From the NCBI GenBank assembly GCA_937996795.1, contig CALKUH010000040.1, positions 1 through 64,000 of the forward strand: a stretch of DNA of 64,000 bases. The letters are read 5' to 3'. Position numbers and translations under genes: made by a program. Below, in pieces: positions 58,350-64,000 of the stretch. The stretch comes from an uncultured Verrucomicrobiota bacterium (GTDB taxonomy: Bacteria; Verrucomicrobiota; Kiritimatiellia; CAIVKH01). How positions within the stretch are numbered: position 1 is the stretch's first letter; each line of letters starts with the position of its first letter. Under the pieces are notes generated by a model. That model saw only the letters and a list, made by a program, of their open reading frames with translations, was not told the origin of the DNA and did not search any database.

Positions 58350-59303
58350 CTACATCCGGGAACGATAGCCTTCAGCCGACAACCGGATGCCCTCATCCAG
58401 GTCCACCTGCGCCTCGAATCCGATCAAGTCGCGCGCCTTGGCGACATTCGGGATGCGCAGTTCCACGTCGGCGTAGTCCTTGTAGACGAATTCAATTTTC
58501 GAATTCGAGTTGAGCACGCGGATCACGGTGTTGGCCAGGCCATAGATCGTGGTCACGGCGCGCTGGTTGCCGATGTTGAAGGATTCGCCGATCGCCTTGG
58601 GGTGCTCCATGCAGAGCATCGTGCCGCGCACCATGTCGTCCACATAGCACCAGGCCCGGATCTGGGTGCCGTCGCCGTTGATCTGGATGGTTTCGTTCTT
58701 GAGCGCGCGCATCACGAACGTGCGCAACGCCCCCTCGCCCACCTGCGTGGGGCCATAGACGTTGAACGGGCGCACGACGGTGACCGGCATCTTGCGGTCC
58801 TTGAAATACGCGATTGCCAGATGCTCCTCGGCCAGCTTGCTGACCGCGTAGGTCCAACGGGCCTCGCCCACCTGGCCGATGGAGGTCTTGTCCAACTCGG
58901 ACGAGCGGAACGCCGTGGTGCCGAAGACTTCGCTCGTCGAGAAGCAGACCACGCGGTCGAGGTTCTTCAGCCTGGAGGCGGCTTCCAGCACGTTCGCCGA
59001 CCCGATCATGTTCACGCGCATCGTTCGGACCGTGTCCTTGACCACGGTGTCAATGCCGGCGATGGCCGCGCAGTGGACGACGAGGTTCGCGCCCGCCATC
59101 GCCTGCTCCAGCGCGGCGTAGTCGAGGATGTCGCCGACGATGAGTTTCAGGTTCTTGTGGTCCTTGTAGGCCTTGTGCTGCAGCGCGTTGCGGGACAGGT
59201 TGTCGTAGGCCACGATTTCATTGTGTTCAATCAACTGGCCGATCAACGTGGACCCGATGAAACCGGCGCCACCGGTGATGAATATCTTTTTGCCTTGGAT
59301 CAT
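58350..59303 (-). CDS. NAD-dependent nucleotide-sugar epimerase/dehydratase (extended SDR)
   Basis: The 317-residue extended SDR has TGGAGFIG at 10-17 and an intact catalytic YAVSK at 152-156, with CFSTSEVFGTTAF carrying the upstream serine/threonine. RPFNVYGPTQVGEGALRTFV and NGDGTQIRAWCYVDDMVRG match UDP/dTDP-sugar epimerases and dehydratases. The exact reaction (4-epimerase, 4,6-dehydratase or related) cannot be fixed from this. The ATG at 59303 is directly before the Rossmann fold; the in-frame extension upstream lies in a 153-base intergenic region. It leads the DPM1-like, UPF0104 and GT-C genes. Confidence 0.9.
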   Translation of the reverse strand: MIQGKKIFITGGAGFIGSTLIGQLIEHNEIVAYDNLSRNALQHKAYKDHKNLKLIVGDILDYAALEQAMAGANLVVHCAAIAGIDTVVKDTVRTMRVNMIGSANVLEAASRLKNLDRVVCFSTSEVFGTTAFRSSELDKTSIGQVGEARWTYAVSKLAEEHLAIAYFKDRKMPVTVVRPFNVYGPTQVGEGALRTFVMRALKNETIQINGDGTQIRAWCYVDDMVRGTMLCMEHPKAIGESFNIGNQRAVTTIYGLANTVIRVLNSNSKIEFVYKDYADVELRIPNVAKARDLIGFEAQVDLDEGIRLSAEGYRSRM

Positions 59304-59377
59304 ACGTGGAACCCCATCCCTTGTATCAACGCCCGTTGAGGCAGACAGATGGCCATTAGGCCACAAGCCGCCTGCCC

Positions 59378-59407
59378 GGTAAATCAAAAAGGCGGGATTG
59401 ATTTGCC
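59378..59407. promoter_or_regulatory. Inverted repeat upstream of the SDR-led operon
   Basis: The 153-base gap between the SDR start (59303) and the stop of the next glycosyltransferase (59457) contains GGTAAATCA (59378-59386) and TGATTTGCC (59399-59407), a 9-base inverted repeat with one G-T wobble and a 12-base loop. It could be an operator for the SDR-led operon or part of a transcription end for the upstream gene. No T-tract and no clean -35/-10 pair was seen. Confidence 0.25.
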
Positions 59408-59456
59408 CCGGAAGGAGCACTGCAGACGGACCACGGATGACCCAGGCGTCACACGC

Positions 59457-60608
59457 TCAGGCCAGCAACTCCCCAACAATATTCAACAGCGTTCTACGGG
59501 TGGCCTCATGGCTATACTCGCGAATGCATTTCTCCCGCGCGGCGGAGCCGAGAAGTCCTGATTCGCGAGGGTCCGAAAACACCGATTCAATGGCCTGGGC
59601 CAGTGATACTGCGTCATCTGGAGGCACAATTCGTCCGCACCCCTCCAAAACCAGGGGAAGATCAGAGACAGCCGAGGCGATGATGGGTTTCGCCATGGAC
59701 ATAGCCTCGAACACCTTGCACGGCATCTGCGAACGGGCCAACAAATTGTCCGAAAGCGGAAGGACGATCGCATCCGCAAGCGCCAGATACCGCGGCATTT
59801 CCTCTTTGGGCCTGGACCCAAGCGACACGAGGTGGGGGCGGTAACGCTCCACCGAAAGGAGCGCTTCGACATGCGAATTGCGAGGGCCGACGATGAGCAG
59901 CCGATACGCCGGATTGCCGATGATGGCCAGTGCGTCGAGGATGAGTTCAATCCCTTTATGCGGGCGCACAACCCCGCCAAACACGATATACCGGCCCTTC
60001 TCCAACCCGAGTTCCCTCTTCAACGCCGCAGTCGCATCAGGATTGGGCGCGGAGAAGAACTCCGTGTCGACGCCCATATGCACAATTCGGCCGCCAAATT
60101 TTCTCTGCAAATACGTCGTGGTGGACCACACCGAGTCGAGACGGGGAATGAGTTTTTCCACCCACGGATACCAAGAATCCTCCAGCGGATGGTGCAAATT
60201 TCGAACTGTAGTGGCCCATCGCTGACGGCGGGGTCGCATACGAACGAGCGCGCCGTCCCATTCGTCCAGATAAGCAACGGCTTTTTTACCGCGACACCAT
60301 TTCTGCCAGAGCGCGACTGGAATTGTGTCCGCGTATGCCTTTACCGCGACTATGAGATCCCCTTCCAGCGCACGACCGATCCTGCGCGCCTGCCATACAA
60401 AATCCGGGAGTCGATAGAGGCGCGGCGACGGAATCGCGTGGTAGGGGAATGAATTCCGATACATCGCGCAAATACCGTGACCGAGGTCAGGCCCGACGAT
60501 TTCAACGTCATACTCCTCCTGGAGAATGCGCCCGAGCACGGTCACAGGCCCCAGCACGGGGCTGGAGACATCCGGCACCAGAAAAGAGATTTTGGCAGAT
60601 CGCTTCAT
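59457..60608 (-). CDS. Family 4 glycosyltransferase (low-GC block)
   Basis: A 383-residue GT4 with KISFLVPDVSSPVLGPVTVL at the N-terminus, GRYIVFGGVVRPHKGIELIL, YRLLIVGPRNSHVEALLSVE and ADAIVLPLSDNLLARSQMPC; the latter is followed by KVFEAMSMAKPIIA with the acidic element reduced to a single glutamate. The N-terminal half has WDGALVRMRPRRQRWATTVR, which is basic. Base composition is visibly more AT-rich than neighbouring genes, as in the adjacent flavoprotein. It is divergent from that gene across 103 bases. Donor and acceptor are unknown. Confidence 0.85.
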   Translation of the reverse strand: MKRSAKISFLVPDVSSPVLGPVTVLGRILQEEYDVEIVGPDLGHGICAMYRNSFPYHAIPSPRLYRLPDFVWQARRIGRALEGDLIVAVKAYADTIPVALWQKWCRGKKAVAYLDEWDGALVRMRPRRQRWATTVRNLHHPLEDSWYPWVEKLIPRLDSVWSTTTYLQRKFGGRIVHMGVDTEFFSAPNPDATAALKRELGLEKGRYIVFGGVVRPHKGIELILDALAIIGNPAYRLLIVGPRNSHVEALLSVERYRPHLVSLGSRPKEEMPRYLALADAIVLPLSDNLLARSQMPCKVFEAMSMAKPIIASAVSDLPLVLEGCGRIVPPDDAVSLAQAIESVFSDPRESGLLGSAAREKCIREYSHEATRRTLLNIVGELLA

Positions 60609-60711
60609 CGGTCAGTCAGCGCATGGCTGTTATTCTTTTTTCGTGTCTTTCGCCCATGCGACGGTTAGTTTGCAGCGGTTCAACTTCGGAACCATCAACC
60701 GGAATCATTCC
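60609..60711. promoter_or_regulatory. AT-richer divergent intergenic region
   Basis: This 103-base gap lies between a minus-strand GT4 and a plus-strand flavoprotein gene and must supply promoters for both. It contains a 7-base inverted repeat CGCATGG (60620-60626) and CCATGCG (60654-60660) around a T-rich segment with TTCTTTTTT. No hexamer pair was convincing, so no promoter is placed. Confidence 0.3.
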
Positions 60712-62091
60712 ATGAGCGAACGCATCATCATCCTAGGCGCAGGCCCCACCGGACTTGGCGCCGCCTATCGCTTGCAGGAGAAGGGGTTCACAAATTTTTG
60801 CCTGTACGAGCGAAACCCATATGTTGGCGGGCTGGCGGCGTCTTTCAAGGACGAACAAGGGTTCACCTGGGACTTCGCCGTCCATGTTGCGCACTCGCAT
60901 TACCACTATGTTGATCGTTTGATGGATGACCTGTTGCCAGATGGATTCTTCCACCACGAGCGCCGGTCTTGGGTACGCGAGTATGACACCTACATCCCCT
61001 ACCCTTTCCAGAACAATATCCGGCATCTACCACCGGCGTTCGTTCAGGAATGCATTGAGGGCATCCGTGAGGTCCAGACCCGCGCGACCGACGCGAAACC
61101 GAGAAACTTTGAAGAGTGGGTGCATGCCGTTTTCGGCGCGGGCATTGCCCGACACTTCATGATTCCCTACAACCGAAAGATCTGGTCGATTGATCCCCGC
61201 GAAATGGGCTACCAATGGATCGGTGATCGTGTTCCAACTGTCGACTTGGGGCGAATCCTCCGCAACATTGAGCAGGGACGCGACGATGTGGCGTGGGGCC
61301 CCAATCATACGTTCCAGTTTCCCAAGAAGGGCGGCACGGGTGCGATATGGCGCAAGTTGGCTGACCGGATCGCGCCGGAGCGCATTAAGTTGGGCACCTC
61401 GCTCGTGGCCTTGGATGTTGCCAACCGGCTGGCTAGGTTTGACGACGGAACCACGGAACACTTCGCACACTTGATTTCGACCATTCCTCTCATCCGACTC
61501 GCAGAGATGACGGGTAAAGCCCCCCTGATCCAGAGGGCACGCCAACTCCGATACACGCACGTCCAAGTGGTGGGCGTGGCCCCCTCCACACCGATTCCTG
61601 ATTCGCTTCGGGATAAGACATGGATTTACACCCCGGAGGAAAAGGCCCCGTTTTATCGAGTTACGCCGTTCTCGATCTTTTCGCCTGATCACGTGCCGGA
61701 CCCATCAAAACAGTGCTCATTTCTCTGTGAAATTTCCTATCCCGGGACTGATCGGGCGGAGCGGCGCGACATGACTGCGGCGACCCTCAAAGGCTTGCGA
61801 GACATCGGACTTGTCGATTGCGACCCCTCAACGACCCACATCCACAACATGTGGGCAGAATTTGGATATCCCGTCCCGACGACAGACCGCGATGCGATTC
61901 TCAATGACGTGCTGCCCGAACTGGAAACCATGCGGCTATACAGCCGAGGCCGTTTTGGTGGATGGAAATACGAGGTCGCCAACATGGATCATTCACTCAT
62001 GCAGGGCGTCGAGGTGGTCGACCGAATCCTTGATGGCGCGACTGAAGTCACCCTGCCCACCCCCAACATCGTCAATGCCGGCAAACGCTGA
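60712..62091 (+). CDS. FAD-dependent oxidoreductase, UDP-galactopyranose mutase/HemY-like
   Basis: The 459-residue flavoprotein starts with the FAD-binding motif ILGAGPTGLGAAYRL (GxGxxG at 9-14) and YERNPYVGG, whose glutamate (33) binds the ribose. Further features are YIPYPFQNNIRHLPPAF, IPYNRKIWSIDPREMGYQW and, near the end, YSRGRFGGWKYEVANMDHSL. This pattern is that of the UDP-galactopyranose mutase-like / protoporphyrinogen-oxidase-like (COG1232) flavoproteins common in sugar loci. A mutase or oxidase role is not settled. The ATG at 60712 begins at the Rossmann strand. Composition is AT-richer than the genes around it. A related gene ends convergently five bases away. Confidence 0.85.
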   Translation: MSERIIILGAGPTGLGAAYRLQEKGFTNFCLYERNPYVGGLAASFKDEQGFTWDFAVHVAHSHYHYVDRLMDDLLPDGFFHHERRSWVREYDTYIPYPFQNNIRHLPPAFVQECIEGIREVQTRATDAKPRNFEEWVHAVFGAGIARHFMIPYNRKIWSIDPREMGYQWIGDRVPTVDLGRILRNIEQGRDDVAWGPNHTFQFPKKGGTGAIWRKLADRIAPERIKLGTSLVALDVANRLARFDDGTTEHFAHLISTIPLIRLAEMTGKAPLIQRARQLRYTHVQVVGVAPSTPIPDSLRDKTWIYTPEEKAPFYRVTPFSIFSPDHVPDPSKQCSFLCEISYPGTDRAERRDMTAATLKGLRDIGLVDCDPSTTHIHNMWAEFGYPVPTTDRDAILNDVLPELETMRLYSRGRFGGWKYEVANMDHSLMQGVEVVDRILDGATEVTLPTPNIVNAGKR

Positions 62092-62096
62092 CACGC

Positions 62097-63386
62097 TCAT
62101 TCGTTAAGCGCTTGTAGACGATCCGCCAAATCGCGCCCCGCGGAAAACGCCTGGTCGGACCAGATGTATTTCCACCGCCCGAACAGGCCGGCCGGGTGCA
62201 CGCCGCGCTCTTCGAACCACGCCGTGATCAGGTCGGCGCGCGCCTGGCGGTCCGCCAGTGGAATGGGATACGCGTGCCGCACGATGACGTGGTCCGCTGA
62301 CAACACGTCGCGATCCGGATCGAAGCGGAGGAGTTCCGCCATGTCGCACACGGCCTTGCGCTTCTGCCGCTCGACATCGAACTGTTCGTCATCCCGCACA
62401 AAGAGTTCCGTCTGCAACGCCGTCGTTCCCGCGGGCACGCTCTCCGGCGCGACGTTGCTCGTCACCTTCACGCGCGAGACATCGATCTCCTTGTCATAGA
62501 TGTAGAACCAGTGGTAGGGCGACAATTTGGGCTTGTTGACCACGAGGTTGACGCCCATCAGCTGCGTGCAGCGGAGACCACGCGCCGCCTCGCGCAACGC
62601 GTCCGGCGCATCGGTCGTGATGTCGACGAGCGTATTCAGCGGAATCGTGCTGACGAGCTGGTTGAAGCCGGCCGTTGTCCCGTCCGCGAACCGCACCTCG
62701 CGCGCGCGCAAGTCCACGCGCACGGCGCGCTTGCCCAGCCGAACCTCGACGCCGTCGTAAAGCCCGCGGAAAAAGGCGAAGAAGCCGCCGCGCTTCGGAT
62801 AATGGAACAGCGAGAACACCGACTGCTTTTCATCCAGCGGTGCGATGGCGCCGTGCACGATGCGCGACAACTGCGAGGGCAGCAGGCGGCCCGCCAGCCA
62901 GTCGGTGCCCATCGCCGCCATCGGCGTGCGCCAGTATTTGTCGGTATACTCGCGATAGAACTGATCGGTGAGGAAGTCGCCGTACTGGAACCGGCACCAC
63001 TCCTCGTAATGCGCGGGCGTCCTGCCCTGATGCGCCACCTGTGCGGTCACCAGGTCGTCCAGCGCGCGGATGCGCAGGTCGGGCGGCAAATCGCGCAGGT
63101 GGTTTTGGACGGGGTACGTCATCCAGTGGCCGTGCCAGTAGCTTGCCACGCGGCTTTGCGTGATGCGGTTCACCGCGCCCGCCTGCGCGTAGAGCAGCTT
63201 CAGCCACGCCTCATCTTTTGCGTGGCAGATGTGCGCACCTTCGTCGAAGTGCAGCCCGCCCTGCGGATGCGAATACGCGTGCCCGCCGACATGGTCCAGC
63301 GCCTCGCACACCATCGCACCCTTCAGCCGCCGCGCGCACCCCAGCCCCGTAAGGCCGGCGCCCAGAATGAGGGTTTGGCTCATCAT
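62097..63386 (-). CDS. FAD-dependent oxidoreductase, UDP-galactopyranose mutase/HemY-like
   Basis: A 429-residue flavoprotein related to the convergent neighbour: LILGAGLTGLGCARRL (GxGxxG at 9-14), VGGHAYSHPQGG, HWMTYPVQNHLRDLPPDL, REYTDKYWRTPMAAMGTDWL and, near the C-terminus, GLFGRWKYIWSDQAF. The strong positional match in YPxQNxxRxLPP suggests common ancestry with the gene at 60712, but overall sequence is quite different. The ATG at 63386 overlaps the stop of the small upstream gene (ATGA), which fixes the start. The exact reaction is not known. Confidence 0.86.
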   Translation of the reverse strand: MMSQTLILGAGLTGLGCARRLKGAMVCEALDHVGGHAYSHPQGGLHFDEGAHICHAKDEAWLKLLYAQAGAVNRITQSRVASYWHGHWMTYPVQNHLRDLPPDLRIRALDDLVTAQVAHQGRTPAHYEEWCRFQYGDFLTDQFYREYTDKYWRTPMAAMGTDWLAGRLLPSQLSRIVHGAIAPLDEKQSVFSLFHYPKRGGFFAFFRGLYDGVEVRLGKRAVRVDLRAREVRFADGTTAGFNQLVSTIPLNTLVDITTDAPDALREAARGLRCTQLMGVNLVVNKPKLSPYHWFYIYDKEIDVSRVKVTSNVAPESVPAGTTALQTELFVRDDEQFDVERQKRKAVCDMAELLRFDPDRDVLSADHVIVRHAYPIPLADRQARADLITAWFEERGVHPAGLFGRWKYIWSDQAFSAGRDLADRLQALNE

Positions 63387-63580
63387 GCGCTCCGGCGTGC
63401 CGGCTCCTTCGGCTCGGGCGGCACAACGCGCGGCGATGAAAGACGGGAAGCCACATGGGCCGCCTCCTCCAGCCACATCAGGCGTTCCTTAAATGTCAGG
63501 CGGAGCGCGTCGCGAAGATGTTCATCCTCCGCGCGCTGCCACGCATCCGCGGCAAATGAGGGTATGGGCGTCTTGTTCAT
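63383..63580 (-). CDS. Small helical protein paired with a nucleotidyltransferase
   Basis: A 65-residue charged protein with one long predicted helix (AEDEHLRDALRLTFKERLMW followed by LEEAAHVASRL) and a basic proline-rich tail. The LTFKERLMWLEEA stretch is the type of sequence I recall in small proteins found directly beside stand-alone nucleotidyltransferases. It overlaps the nucleotidyltransferase gene at its start and the flavoprotein at its stop by four bases each. A toxin-antitoxin-like or regulatory role is possible but unproven. Confidence 0.7.
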   Translation of the reverse strand: MNKTPIPSFAADAWQRAEDEHLRDALRLTFKERLMWLEEAAHVASRLSSPRVVPPEPKEPARRSA

Positions 63581-64000
63581 GAATCTGATGCGTCTCGCTG
63601 GAGCTTTCGCAAGTATAACAAATCCACCTGATCCTTGGGACGGTTCGCGCGCTCTTTCATTTGAAGCAACTCCGCGAGCGGGACCACCCGGATTTCAATG
63701 CCTTCGTCCACTTCGCGCAGTGGAGCCGCGGCATGGACGGCATCAAAATCAAACGGTTCCTGGACAAACACATCAATCGGCGCCGTCCGGTGCGCATCGC
63801 TGATGAGCTGGAACACGACCATTCCCTTTTCATCCATCCAGCGCTTTCGATTCTCCGGCGCCGCAAAGTCGGAAACATCCACGGGCGCCTTGGGGCGATA
63901 CCCCAGATGGCGCAGCGCCTCCAACGCTTTCGCGAGATTATCGGGGTGAAGCTGGATGATGAGGTCGATGTCCATCGTCAACCGCAGATATCCGTGCGCC
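63577..64000 (-). CDS. Nucleotidyltransferase-fold protein, N-terminus outside the window
   Basis: The frame stays open to the right edge. Just at the edge it reads AHGYLRLTMDIDLIIQL, which matches the usual hG-x-R-T-x-DID core of small minimal nucleotidyltransferases; the two acidic residues of MDIDL are the expected metal ligands. Downstream segments DEKGMVVFQLIS, APIDVFVQEPFDF and KERANRPKDQVDLLYLRKL fit the same family. The stop is at 63577, overlapping the start of the 65-residue gene by four bases. About 140 residues are visible; roughly 30 more would complete the fold. The pair is probably a self-contained cassette. Confidence 0.8.
   Translation of the reverse strand, partial: AHGYLRLTMDIDLIIQLHPDNLAKALEALRHLGYRPKAPVDVSDFAAPENRKRWMDEKGMVVFQLISDAHRTAPIDVFVQEPFDFDAVHAAAPLREVDEGIEIRVVPLAELLQMKERANRPKDQVDLLYLRKLQRDASDS

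Overview
The window is 64 kb of dense, GC-rich bacterial chromosome. No rRNA, tRNA, CRISPR array or insertion sequence was recognised, and no stretch above 300 bases lacks a gene. It looks like the edge of a housekeeping block followed by a very large surface-polysaccharide locus. Taxonomy is inference only. The multi-module secreted beta-helix protein with a short C-terminal YRV-type tail, the paired VanZ proteins, the weak ribosome binding sites and the in-gene SAIRN-type short repeat fit the PVC superphylum (Verrucomicrobiota or Kiritimatiellota) better than Proteobacteria.

Layout. (1) 1-4774, minus strand: two tandem VanZ-like membrane proteins with beta-sandwich tails, then purA, uppS and a cut-off cdsA. 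(2) 4878-9203, plus strand: a sugar-nucleotide operon with a CDP-paratose epimerase-like SDR, a fused dehydrogenase/N-acetyltransferase (WbpB plus WbpD type) and a DegT aminotransferase (WbpE type) that carries an unexpected N-terminal PIN-like domain. (3) 9291-27233, minus strand: one open reading frame of 5,980 codons, a predicted secreted protein built of 13 tandem modules of about 450 residues, each a right-handed beta-helix followed by an Ig/FN3-like domain. (4) 27283-34516 minus and 34660-37321 plus: glycosyltransferases, methyltransferases and a first AsnB-like amidotransferase. (5) 37388-59303, mostly minus: a long run of overlapping genes, with an O-acetylation module (MBOAT, AlgJ/X-like protein, small lipoprotein), a polysaccharide deacetylase, a second AsnB, a CapK/PaaK-like adenylating enzyme, many GT4 and GT2 enzymes, three GT-C-type membrane proteins, an AglD/UPF0104 membrane protein and a second SDR. 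(6) 59457-62091: a glycosyltransferase and a flavoprotein of visibly lower GC, possibly acquired. (7) 62097-64000: a second flavoprotein and a two-gene cassette of a 65-residue protein and a nucleotidyltransferase that runs off the right edge.

How it may work together. UppS provides the undecaprenyl carrier. The plus-strand operon would make a 2,3-diacetamido uronic-acid-type donor. Six GT2 and seven GT4 enzymes would assemble chains. Two polyprenyl-phosphate glycosyltransferases would feed the GT-C membrane enzymes outside the membrane. AsnB-like, methyltransferase, O-acetyltransferase and deacetylase genes would decorate the product. No recognisable Wzx flippase, Wzy polymerase, ABC exporter, chain-length regulator or initiating phosphoglycosyltransferase lies in the window, so export and polymerisation functions must lie outside it or be of an unrecognised type. 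The giant beta-helix protein is the most striking element, and the PIN-aminotransferase fusion the most unexpected architecture.
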